NCBI GenBank assembly: GCA_026987795.1
Contig: JALSMF010000397.1
Coordinates: forward strand, 1-8,795
Origin: Bacteroidales bacterium
GTDB taxonomy: Bacteria > Bacteroidota > Bacteroidia > Bacteroidales > JAADGE01
Length of the DNA: 8,795 nt
Direction: 5' to 3'
In this document: positions 1 through 7,155 of the stretch, in pieces
How positions within the stretch are numbered: the stretch's first letter is position 1
How the letters are laid out: every line of letters starts with the position of its first letter
Translations under genes and position numbers: made by a program
The notes under the pieces: model-generated
Databases searched by the model: none
The model's input: only the letters and a program-made list of their open reading frames with translations
Told to the model about the DNA's origin: nothing

Positions 1-157
1 TTACGTCAACAACCGTCAGGCATACACCGTTATGCGACAAACTTTGGTCAATTTTCAGTTCATTAACAAAACTGCAGGTAAGCGTAAAATGAACATTTTC
101 GCCCTCCTTTGTTATTTTTTTTACAATTCCTGTTTCTTCAACTATTCCCGAAAACAT
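1..157 (-). CDS. ribE: Riboflavin synthase alpha chain (partial, N-terminal 52 residues)
   Basis: Riboflavin synthase converts two molecules of 6,7-dimethyl-8-ribityllumazine into riboflavin and a pyrimidinedione, the last step of cytosolic riboflavin synthesis. Reading the minus strand from the ATG at 157-155 gives an open frame to the window edge. It begins MFSGIVEETGIVKKI, the hallmark start of this family (MF[ST]GI[IV]EE.G), and later has SHNGVCLTVVDV, matching the family SxxVNGVCLTV segment of the first lumazine-binding barrel. The family is about 200 residues with two such barrels, so about three quarters of the gene lies outside the window. It sits 48 bases downstream of the M1 peptidase stop on the same strand, with a promoter candidate of its own in between. 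The symbol is ribE or ribC depending on species. Identity is secure from the N-terminus; nothing can be said about the rest. Confidence 0.93.
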   Translation of the reverse strand, partial: MFSGIVEETGIVKKITKEGENVHFTLTCSFVNELKIDQSLSHNGVCLTVVDV

Positions 158-179
158 TTTTTCTGTTTTAAAATTTTCA

Positions 180-210
180 CAAAGGTAAAATTTAGTTTGT
201 TACTTTCAAT
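180..210 (-). promoter_or_regulatory. Candidate promoter for riboflavin synthase (Bacteroidota type)
   Basis: On the minus strand, TACCTTTG (187-180) fits the Bacteroidota -7 element TAnnTTTG exactly. ATTG (210-207) lies 19 bases upstream and fits three of four bases of the -33 TTTG element. Transcription would begin near 172-175, giving a leader of about 15-17 bases before the ATG at 157. The -33 element overlaps the stop codon of the upstream peptidase gene. The motifs are seen directly; promoter activity is inferred. Confidence 0.5.
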
Positions 211-2158
211 TCTTCACAAACTTTTTAGTAACATATTTTCTTCCTTCGTAAAAAGAGACATAGTATAAACCCGCCGGCAAATCGGAAATATTAAGTTCAA
301 ATTTATATGAGCTTTGTTTTTTTGCTGAAAATTCTTTCATAACCTTTCCTGCACTGTTATATATAAGCACTTTATCGGGGATAATCTTTTCAAGAAAAGT
401 TACGGTTATATTTTCTCTTGCCGGATTCGGCACAACAAAAATCCTGTTTGTCTTATCAAAAGTGTCAATTTTCAAAACTACGGAATAACCGGATATTATA
501 TCACTGTAAGGGTCAAATTTTGCAGAAACAATATCAAAATCAAGATTAAAATTAAATTGTTCTCCGTTGACATTATTATCAAACCAAATTACGGTATCTG
601 TATCAATACCTTCAAATTTTACGGGTATTTTCATATTAAAAAAATCAACGGAATTATGCGATTGGGTTTGATTAATTGTTACTGTAACTCCTTTATTCTG
701 ATTTTGAGAATAGTAGATATTATAAACAGGGTATCCTTCCCCGTAGTACCAGTCGTCAAAAAATTCCTGCAATGAGCTTCCGTAAGTTTGTTCTAAATGA
801 AACTGCAAATCAGGAGTTCTTGCATATCCGTTTCCCAAATCGCCTAAATAATTTGTTATCCCGCTGAAAAAATTATCATCTCCCACATATTTTCTTAACA
901 TATGTAAAACCATCGCTCCTTTATCATAAGACAATCTGCCGCTGAAAATCCTCCACACGTCAGTCGTATCATCAACATAAACGGAGCCGTAAGGTTGCGA
1001 AATTATATTTAATGTTTTATTTCGTTTCCACTCATCAAAACTTACCCCGTCATCATTAAGGTTATGTTCATTTGTCATTCCTTCAAGATATGTTGCAAAT
1101 CCCTCATTAAGCCATATATCATGCCAGCTTCCGCAAGTTACGTAATCGCCGAACCATTGGTGTGCCAATTCGTGTGCCATTAAAAAATGTCTGAAATCTA
1201 CCATAAAACTCATCGTCTGATGTTCCATACCTCCGCCCCAACTGAATTGTGCATGTCCGTATTTTTCATCAGCAAACGGGTAAGGAATGAACATATCGCT
1301 GTATAATTTAATAACATCCAAAACATTAGGTGTATTTGCCTGTGCATAAGTCAAATCTTCAGGATAAACATAATTTAAAACTTCAACATTTTCTCCGGTA
1401 GTAAGAGTTACGTTATCAGAATATGAAGAGTAATTCGTTACTGCAATTGCAATTAAATATGCGGCAATCGGGTGCCTGTGTCTCCAATGTGTCGTTTTCA
1501 TTCCGTTACTTACGGTTTCCGAAACAAGTATTCCGTTACCGGCTGCTTTATATATTTCCGGATTTGTGATATAAATATCTGAAGAATCAATCTTATCGGT
1601 CAAACTTTGCTTGCACGGCCACCAATCTTTCGCCCCGTAAGGTTCCGACAATGTCCATATTACAGGAACTCCGTTATGTGTTGTCTGTTCAAAAGAACCA
1701 AAGCCGTTAGCATCAGGAACTCCATGATAAAAAACAGAGATAGAATCTAATACATTTTGAGTTATAGTAGTTTCCAAATTTATTATTAACTCATCGTTGC
1801 TTATTGAATAAGCTGTCAGCTTATTTTGATGAAAAATTACCGAGTCTACAACCATATTATCAGCCAAATCAAATGAAATTTGGTTAAACCCTGAAATTAA
1901 AGGAACGAAATAAGAAGTTACACTCCCTTCTATATACTTATTATTTATGTCAGAAAATAATAAGTCAAGCCTGTGATATTTTAAATCATACCGAAACGAT
2001 GATTTTGTACCGTATTTTTTTTGGCTTCCCGTATTAATTTTTGAAAAGTGATTTATCTTAGATTGTGAACAAACATTAGCTGAAATATTCTGCGATTTTA
2101 CTTTTTGAAGCAAGAAAACAAATAATAACAGTGCTGCCAAAGCATATATTTTTTTCAT
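206..2158 (-). CDS. Secreted M1-family zinc metallopeptidase (aminopeptidase) with T9SS C-terminal sorting domain
   Basis: A 650-residue exported peptidase that probably removes N-terminal residues from peptides outside the cell or at the cell surface. A signal peptide spans about residues 1-22 (MKK, then a hydrophobic run). The M1 N-terminal beta domain follows, with the segment EPYGAKDWWPC near 172-182. The exopeptidase motif appears as GGMEHQ (309-314). The zinc site is HELAH (329-333) with Glu352 eighteen residues on, in NEGFATYLEG; Glu330 is the general base. YDKG at 411-414 supplies the usual catalytic tyrosine. A beta-rich region (about 490-560) follows, and residues about 573-650 form a Por/T9SS type A sorting domain: VVPNPARENITV, LIYNSAGKVMKEF, LPAGLYYVSF and a basic end KKFVKN. 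The large helical C-terminal domain of long M1 enzymes is absent, as in many Bacteroidota members. The stop is TGA. All catalytic residues are present, so it should be active. Substrate preference cannot be read from the sequence. Confidence 0.93.
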   Translation of the reverse strand: MKKIYALAALLLFVFLLQKVKSQNISANVCSQSKINHFSKINTGSQKKYGTKSSFRYDLKYHRLDLLFSDINNKYIEGSVTSYFVPLISGFNQISFDLADNMVVDSVIFHQNKLTAYSISNDELIINLETTITQNVLDSISVFYHGVPDANGFGSFEQTTHNGVPVIWTLSEPYGAKDWWPCKQSLTDKIDSSDIYITNPEIYKAAGNGILVSETVSNGMKTTHWRHRHPIAAYLIAIAVTNYSSYSDNVTLTTGENVEVLNYVYPEDLTYAQANTPNVLDVIKLYSDMFIPYPFADEKYGHAQFSWGGGMEHQTMSFMVDFRHFLMAHELAHQWFGDYVTCGSWHDIWLNEGFATYLEGMTNEHNLNDDGVSFDEWKRNKTLNIISQPYGSVYVDDTTDVWRIFSGRLSYDKGAMVLHMLRKYVGDDNFFSGITNYLGDLGNGYARTPDLQFHLEQTYGSSLQEFFDDWYYGEGYPVYNIYYSQNQNKGVTVTINQTQSHNSVDFFNMKIPVKFEGIDTDTVIWFDNNVNGEQFNFNLDFDIVSAKFDPYSDIISGYSVVLKIDTFDKTNRIFVVPNPARENITVTFLEKIIPDKVLIYNSAGKVMKEFSAKKQSSYKFELNISDLPAGLYYVSFYEGRKYVTKKFVKN

Positions 2159-2220
2159 TTATGTTTACTTTAATAGAGTTTTATTTTAATAAGAGCATTT
2201 TTTTATATAAAGTTGCACAG

Positions 2221-2228
2221 CAAAATTA
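2221..2228 (-). promoter_or_regulatory. Candidate -7 promoter element for the M1 peptidase
   Basis: The minus strand reads TAATTTTG here, an exact fit to the Bacteroidota -7 motif TAnnTTTG, in the 89-base space between the divergent peptidase and YhbP-like genes. The expected start near 2214-2216 would give a leader of about 57 bases. No good -33 TTTG is seen 19-21 bases upstream, where the sequence already runs into the start of the divergent gene. The A/T-rich background makes a chance match possible. Confidence 0.35.
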
Positions 2229-2247
2229 AATTAAGTTTAAAACTATA

Positions 2248-2673
2248 ATGAATAAACCTGATAAAAAAATAATTAATTTTATACAAAAGCATCACGTATT
2301 AACGTTGGCAACATCAACAGACAATATACCTTGGTGTGCAAATTGTTTTTATGTTTACTCAGAAGAAGATAATGTTTTTATTTTTACTTCCGACCATAAT
2401 ACAAAACACATAAAAGACGTAAAAGAAAATAATGCGGTAGCAGGTTCCGTTGTTCTTGAAACACCAGCTGTCGGCAAAATTCAAGGAATACAGTTTACGG
2501 GAAAAATGTATGTGCCTAAAAACGATTTATTTAAAAAAGCAAATAAACTTTATCTTAAAAAATATCCGTTTGCAAAATTAATGAACACACAACTCTGGAT
2601 ATTATCTCCGAATTTTATAAAACTTACGGATAATCGCCTGGGGTTCGGAAAAAAATTAACATGGAATAAATAA
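2248..2673 (+). CDS. UPF0306 (YhbP-like) protein, pyridoxamine-phosphate-oxidase-like split barrel
   Basis: A 141-residue cytosolic protein without signal peptide or membrane segment. It resembles Escherichia coli YhbP (about 147 residues, UPF0306) along its length: a short N-terminal helix and QKHHVLTLAT, then PWCANCFYVY (28-37, like YhbP LWCANAFYLF), TKHIKDV (52-58), AVAGSVV (63-69), KIQGIQFTGKMY (77-88, like the IRGVQFKGEI region), and the ending LTDNRLGFGKKLTW (126-139, almost the same as YhbP FTDNTLGFGKKMIW). The fold is the FMN-binding split barrel. YhbP's biological role is not established, so no reaction is assigned and flavin binding is an inference from the fold. Cys30 and Cys33 form a CxxC-like pair not fully shared with YhbP as I recall it. 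The ATG is the first possible start in frame and gives a full-length family member. It is divergent from the peptidase and has 127 bases before guaB, so it is probably transcribed alone. Confidence 0.85.
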   Translation: MNKPDKKIINFIQKHHVLTLATSTDNIPWCANCFYVYSEEDNVFIFTSDHNTKHIKDVKENNAVAGSVVLETPAVGKIQGIQFTGKMYVPKNDLFKKANKLYLKKYPFAKLMNTQLWILSPNFIKLTDNRLGFGKKLTWNK

Positions 2674-2749
2674 CACTTTTGCAAAAAAGAATAAGAACTT
2701 TATTTTATTTATTAATCTCGAAAATTATGTGTTATAAAACAATTATTTA

Positions 2750-2757
2750 TATTTTTG
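2750..2757 (+). promoter_or_regulatory. Candidate -7 promoter element for guaB and the downstream chaperone genes
   Basis: TATTTTTG fits the Bacteroidota -7 motif TAnnTTTG exactly, in the 127-base gap between the YhbP-like gene and guaB. The predicted start near 2763 leaves a leader of about 37 bases before the guaB ATG. The -33 region is poor: around 2726-2731 only TATG/TGTG is found. The remainder of the gap is A/T-rich, and I see no stable hairpin or riboswitch-like fold in it. Confidence 0.42.
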
Positions 2758-2800
2758 TCGGTTAAATATTTAATGTTGTTCACTTCCTTAAAAAGCGGTT

Positions 2801-4273
2801 ATGTCATTTTTTACCGAAAAAATCAGTTTTGAAGCATATACATTTGACGACGTTTTGCTTCTGCCTGCATACTCAGAAGTATTACCGAAAGAAACAGACA
2901 TAAGTTCAAGATTCAGTAAAAATATTTCACTTAAAACTCCTGTTGTTTCAGCAGCAATGGATACCGTAACAGAAGCTTGGCTTGCAATTGCAATAGCTCG
3001 TGAAGGAGGTATAGGTGTCGTGCATAAAAATATGACAATTCAAAGACAGGCTCAACAAATTAAACAAGTTAAAAGAGCTGAAAACGGTATGATTATAGAT
3101 CCTGTTACCATAAAAGCAGAAAACACCGTAGAAGATGCTCTTGAGCTTATGAGAAAATATAAAATAGGCGGAATACCCGTTGTTGACAACAGCTTAAAGC
3201 TTATCGGCATAGTTACTAACAGAGATTTAAGATTTGAAAAACGCCTGAAAAAAAATATTAAAGACGTTATGACTTGCGAAAATCTGATAACAACATCTCA
3301 AACTACTGATTTAAACAAGGCTTCTGAAATATTACAAAAATATAAAATAGAAAAACTTCCGGTTGTTGATGACAATAATAAGCTAATCGGACTTATTACA
3401 TACAAAGATATAACAAAAGCAAAAGACAGACCCAATGCCTGCAAAGACGAAAAAGGTCGTTTAAGAGTTGCTGCCGGCGTAGGTGTTACCGCTGATGTAT
3501 TCGACAGAATATCCGAACTGCACTCTGCAGGTGCCGATGCAATTGTTATAGATACTGCTCACGGACATTCAAAAGCAGTGATAGACACTCTCAAAAAGGC
3601 AAAAAAAACATATAAAGGTATTGATTTTATTGTAGGAAATATTGCAACTGCCAAAGCAGCAAAAGACTTAGCAGATGCAGGAGCCGATGCCGTTAAAGTA
3701 GGAATAGGGCCCGGTTCAATCTGCACGACAAGAATTATTGCCGGAATAGGTGTTCCTCAATTATCGGCAATTTATAATGTTGCGAATGAATTAAAAAACA
3801 AGAACATACCCGTAATTGCCGACGGCGGAATAAGATATTCCGGAGATATTGTAAAAGCAATAGCTGCAGGGGCGTCTTCCGTTATGATAGGCTCTCTCTT
3901 TGCCGGAGTTGACGAATCTCCCGGAGATACTGTAATTTACCAGGGAAGAAAATTTAAAACTTACCGCGGTATGGGTTCGGTAGAAGCAATGCAGGAAGGC
4001 TCTAAAGACAGGTATTTTCAGGATACGGAAGAAGAAGTCAAAAAATTAGTTCCGGAAGGTATTTCCGGTCGTGTTCCGTATAAAGGAACATTGCAAGAGG
4101 TTATGATTCAGCTCATAGGAGGGTTACGTGCCGGAATGGGATATTGCGGAGCAAAAAACATTGAAACATTGCATAGAGCCCAGTTTGTAAAAATAACATC
4201 GGCAGGTGTTATCGAAAACCATCCGCACGATATAACAATAACAAGAGAGGCTCCTAATTACAGCAGAAGATAA
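2801..4273 (+). CDS. guaB: Inosine-5'-monophosphate dehydrogenase
   Basis: Oxidises IMP to XMP with NAD+, the committed step of GMP synthesis, in the cytosol. The 490-residue length is typical of bacterial enzymes. The TIM-barrel start is TFDDVLLLPAYSEVLP (14-29), followed by TPVVSAAMDTVTE (46-58). Two CBS domains are inserted at about 98-147 (GGIPVVDN, IGIVTNRDLR) and 157-206 (KLPVVDDNNKLIGLIT); in this family they bind adenine nucleotides and tune activity. DTAHGHS is at 251-257, and the monovalent-cation and catalytic loop GIGPGSICTT (301-310) carries nucleophile Cys308. IADGGIRYSGDI spans 339-350, YRGMGS 388-393, and the flap Arg404-Tyr405 lies in SKDRYFQ. It ends with the GGLRAGMGYCGA and FVKIT segments and is complete. 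The start follows an A/T-rich leader with no Shine-Dalgarno sequence. It is the first gene of a probable four-gene unit; its link to three envelope chaperones looks positional rather than metabolic. Confidence 0.98.
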   Translation: MSFFTEKISFEAYTFDDVLLLPAYSEVLPKETDISSRFSKNISLKTPVVSAAMDTVTEAWLAIAIAREGGIGVVHKNMTIQRQAQQIKQVKRAENGMIIDPVTIKAENTVEDALELMRKYKIGGIPVVDNSLKLIGIVTNRDLRFEKRLKKNIKDVMTCENLITTSQTTDLNKASEILQKYKIEKLPVVDDNNKLIGLITYKDITKAKDRPNACKDEKGRLRVAAGVGVTADVFDRISELHSAGADAIVIDTAHGHSKAVIDTLKKAKKTYKGIDFIVGNIATAKAAKDLADAGADAVKVGIGPGSICTTRIIAGIGVPQLSAIYNVANELKNKNIPVIADGGIRYSGDIVKAIAAGASSVMIGSLFAGVDESPGDTVIYQGRKFKTYRGMGSVEAMQEGSKDRYFQDTEEEVKKLVPEGISGRVPYKGTLQEVMIQLIGGLRAGMGYCGAKNIETLHRAQFVKITSAGVIENHPHDITITREAPNYSRR

Positions 4274-4306
4274 AATTATTATTTTTTAATATAAAATTTA
4301 TTTAAA

Positions 4307-6277
4307 ATGAAACGATTAAGCTTAATATCAATTTTAGTTTTTTTATCGTTAACCCTGTTTGCTCAAAATGACACTCCGCTGTTAACCATCGGGGATAATA
4401 AAATTACGAGTGACGAATTTTTGTATATCTACAAAAAAAATAATGCCGATAATATAAACAAAGAATCCGTTGACGAATATTTAAAATTATTTACTGATTT
4501 TAAATTAAAAGTAACGGAAGCCGAAAACCTTAAAATGGATACATCGGAAGCTTTCAAAAAAGAGTTGAACGGATACAGAACGCAACTCGCAAAGCCGTAC
4601 CTTACAGAAAATATAAAATGGAACGAGTTGATTAACGAAGCTAAAAAAAGAGAAGAAAAAGAACTGAAATTAGACATTATATTCATAAAACTTCCGAGAA
4701 ATCCTTCTCCGGAAGACACTCTTAAAGCATACAATAAAGCATTAGACATAAGAAATCGTATATTAAACGGAGAAAGTTTCGACTCAGTTGCGGTAAAAAC
4801 ATCTGACGACAGAGCCGTAAAAGATAATAAAGGACACCTTGCATATCTTAAACCGCTTAGGATTCCTTACAATATCCAAAATTTTGCTTTTAATACCGAA
4901 AAAGGCAAACTCTCAATGCCCATAAAAACTGATTTCGGATATTATTTGATAAGACTTGCCGATATGCGACCGCAACAAGGTTTTGTAAAAGTTGCACATA
5001 TTATGATCAGTTCAAACGACAATGAACCGGATTCAATAAAAGCAATTAAAAAAAGTAAGATAGACAGTATATATTCGCGCCTGAAAGCCGGAGATAAATT
5101 TGAAAACCTTACAAAATTTTCCGATGATAAAGCTTCTGCAAAAAAAGGCGGAGAACTGCCTGAATTTACAACCGGAAGAATGGTTCCGGAATTTGAAAAT
5201 GCGGCTTTTGCTTTACAAAAGCCGGGAGAATACAGCAAACCCGTCAAAACAAGATTCGGCTGGCACATTATTAAATTAATTGAAAAACGCCCCCCAAACA
5301 ATATTGAAAAAGAAACAGACAAAATTGAAAAAGCCGTTAAGAACGATAAGGACCGAAAAGAAATTGTAAAAAAATATGTTATAAATACCTTAAAGAAGAC
5401 ATACAATTTTAAAGAAATCAATTCACCCGAAACAATTGTCAGCCTTTTAGATTCTTCAATATTTGAGGGCAAATGGAAAATGCCGGTTACAAAACGCCCC
5501 GACAAAGAACTTTTTACTCTGAATAATAAAAAATACTACGACAGAGACTTTGCACGCTACATCGAAAAAAAACAAAGCAAAGATAAAAGCAGGGACTTTA
5601 AATCTTTAGTAAAAAAATATTATGATGACTTTGTCTATCAGACACTTTCCGAAACAGAAATTAACAATTTAGAAAAAACAAAACCTGAGTTCGGTTATCT
5701 GCTCAAAGAGTATCACGACGGAATACTGCTTTTTGACCTGATGAAAGAAAAAATATGGGATAAAGCTTCTGAAGACACCGTCGGGTTAAGAAAATTCTAC
5801 GAAGAAAATTACGACTCGCTGTACAGCAAACAAACAAGCTATGACATATCTGTTTTTAAATACAAAAAAACAAAGGATGCCAAAAAAGCAATAAAACTGC
5901 TGACAAAAGACCGAAAAAAGTATAATGACAGCATTTTGGTGAATAAAATCAGTAAAGGCGACACATTGAGATTTACCCTTACGGATGCCGGCGAATATTC
6001 AAAAGGAGAAAATATTTATGCAGATAAAATTTTCAGCCAAAAAAATCCGGACAGTAAAAAAGTATATAATTTCCCGAAAGATAAACTGATAATTGCCGTA
6101 AACGGTAAAAAAATATCAAAAGGTAAACCCTTTGAGGAAATAAGAGGTTTAGTAATATCCGACTATCAAAATTATCTGGAAAAAGAATGGCTTAAAGAAC
6201 TGAGAAAAAAATACAAAGTCAAAATAAATAAAGAAGAACTCAAAAAAATTAAAAATAATATCAGCAAAAAGAATTAA
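4307..6277 (+). CDS. Periplasmic peptidyl-prolyl isomerase/chaperone with two parvulin domains and a second chaperone-like half
   Basis: A 656-residue exported folding factor of the SurA/PpiD/PrsA kind, expected to bind unfolded envelope proteins and isomerise X-Pro bonds. A signal peptide ends near LFAQ (17-20). Residues about 25-118 form a charged helical SurA_N-like chaperone region. Parvulin domain 1 (about 119-222) is degenerate: its first strand reads LDIIFIKL with no histidine, GHLAY replaces GGDLGW, and the end is FGYYLIRL. Parvulin domain 2 (about 226-328) is intact: VKVAHIMIS with His231, FSDDKASAKKGGEL, MVPEFENAAFAL, and FGWHIIKL with His320. Beyond it, residues about 402-507 look like another SurA_N module. 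Residues 511-600 may be a third, very worn parvulin fold with no catalytic residues, then a C-terminal helix and the strand KVKI. It begins 33 bases after guaB and has no lipobox, so it is probably soluble in the periplasm. Lysine is very frequent in the second half. General role is firm; clients and the C-terminal fold are inferred. Confidence 0.88.
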   Translation: MKRLSLISILVFLSLTLFAQNDTPLLTIGDNKITSDEFLYIYKKNNADNINKESVDEYLKLFTDFKLKVTEAENLKMDTSEAFKKELNGYRTQLAKPYLTENIKWNELINEAKKREEKELKLDIIFIKLPRNPSPEDTLKAYNKALDIRNRILNGESFDSVAVKTSDDRAVKDNKGHLAYLKPLRIPYNIQNFAFNTEKGKLSMPIKTDFGYYLIRLADMRPQQGFVKVAHIMISSNDNEPDSIKAIKKSKIDSIYSRLKAGDKFENLTKFSDDKASAKKGGELPEFTTGRMVPEFENAAFALQKPGEYSKPVKTRFGWHIIKLIEKRPPNNIEKETDKIEKAVKNDKDRKEIVKKYVINTLKKTYNFKEINSPETIVSLLDSSIFEGKWKMPVTKRPDKELFTLNNKKYYDRDFARYIEKKQSKDKSRDFKSLVKKYYDDFVYQTLSETEINNLEKTKPEFGYLLKEYHDGILLFDLMKEKIWDKASEDTVGLRKFYEENYDSLYSKQTSYDISVFKYKKTKDAKKAIKLLTKDRKKYNDSILVNKISKGDTLRFTLTDAGEYSKGENIYADKIFSQKNPDSKKVYNFPKDKLIIAVNGKKISKGKPFEEIRGLVISDYQNYLEKEWLKELRKKYKVKINKEELKKIKNNISKKN

Positions 6278-6303
6278 CTTTTACCGAAAACAATGTAACT
6301 ATT

Positions 6304-7149
6304 ATGCAAAAAATCCGTTATACAATTTTCTTTTTCATACTGTTATTATCATTTTCATGTAAAAAAAATGAAGAAAAAACAGAATTGGCGGATGTTTACG
6401 GTAAAAAACTATACCTTGAAGATATTCAAGACATTATACCGGGCAGTATAAGTAAAGAGGACAGCCTGATGATACTCAGAAACAAGGTAAATCTTTGGAT
6501 AAGGAAACAAACTCTGCTAAACAGAGCAGAGCTAAACCTTAACGAAGAGCAAAAAGACATAGATTATATTGTAGAAGAGTACAAAGAGTCCCTTTTAATT
6601 GAAAAATATAAACAAGAATACATAAAGCAAAATTTAGACACTAATATAACCGAAATTGAAATTGAAAAATATTACAATGATTATCCCGAAAGTTTTATAT
6701 TAAATAACGATATTGTTAAAGCATACTATTTCAAGTTTAAAACTGAAAAAAATACAGCAGATTTCAGGCAATATTTTTTATCCGAAGATACGAGCGAAGT
6801 AAAACAAATGATAAAAATTGCCGAAAATAAAGCGGAAGACTTTATAGACTTTACGGATAAATGGATTGATTTGTCCGTAATATCAAACCTGCTCCCTGTA
6901 TCTTTAAACAGTGCAGAAATAATTGTAAATCAAAACAAAAGAATTCAAACAAGAGATAAAGACTATGTATATTTTGTCCTGTTTACCGATTCTCGGCTGA
7001 AAGGAGAAAAAATGCCGCTCGAATTTGCAAAAAATAAAATTAAAGTAATTCTGTTAAATAAACGAAAAACAAACCTTATCAATAATCTGGAAAGTAAAAT
7101 ATACAATAATGCCGTAAAAAACGGCAGAATAAAAATTTATGTCGAATAA
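6304..7149 (+). CDS. SurA-like lipoprotein, probable non-catalytic chaperone of the parvulin superfamily
   Basis: A 281-residue lipoprotein. The N-terminus has MQKIRY, a hydrophobic run, then LLSFSC with Cys19 as the predicted lipidation site, a lipobox form common in this phylum. Mature residues start CKKNEEKTE. Residues 28-133 are helical and resemble SurA_N: a short strand pair (VYGKKLYLEDI), a helix (LRNKVNLWIRKQTLLNRAEL), and a linker EIEIEKYYNDYPESF (117-131), the type that precedes a parvulin domain. The next stretch should begin the parvulin fold, but where AHILI is expected it reads KAYYFKF (139-145), and no SDD, GGDLGW or FGYHII motif follows. Near the C-terminus VYFVLF and a helix ending in GRIKIYVE match how parvulin chaperones usually close. 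So the architecture looks like a chaperone whose isomerase site is lost. It lies 26 bases after the parvulin gene and 6 before surA. A scaffold or holdase role is inference only. Confidence 0.72.
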   Translation: MQKIRYTIFFFILLLSFSCKKNEEKTELADVYGKKLYLEDIQDIIPGSISKEDSLMILRNKVNLWIRKQTLLNRAELNLNEEQKDIDYIVEEYKESLLIEKYKQEYIKQNLDTNITEIEIEKYYNDYPESFILNNDIVKAYYFKFKTEKNTADFRQYFLSEDTSEVKQMIKIAENKAEDFIDFTDKWIDLSVISNLLPVSLNSAEIIVNQNKRIQTRDKDYVYFVLFTDSRLKGEKMPLEFAKNKIKVILLNKRKTNLINNLESKIYNNAVKNGRIKIYVE

Positions 7150-7155
7150 AAAATA

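Noticed and set aside
32..268. Plus-strand open frame of 78 codons over the riboflavin synthase and peptidase ends
   Set aside because: It is antisense to two well-supported genes, rich in Phe/Tyr/Ser as expected from the complement of A/T-rich coding sequence, and has no recognisable motif.
2208..2215. Promoter for the YhbP-like gene, TAAAGTTG
   Set aside because: It misses one conserved base of TAnnTTTG, has no -33 TTTG upstream, and lies in very A/T-rich DNA, so it is too weak to list as a feature.
2674..2716. Terminator after the YhbP-like gene
   Set aside because: Only A/T pairs such as AATAA with TTATT can form; there is no G/C-rich stem followed by a T run.
2674..2800. Riboswitch or structured leader before guaB
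   Set aside because: The predicted leader is only about 37 bases, with no G/C-rich stems and none of the conserved purine-riboswitch bases.
4942..5505. Minus-strand open frame of 187 codons, and a similar one at 4429-4749
   Set aside because: Both lie wholly within the large parvulin gene. Their hydrophobic, Ser/Phe/Leu-rich composition is the mirror image of lysine- and glutamate-rich codons, and no family is recognisable.
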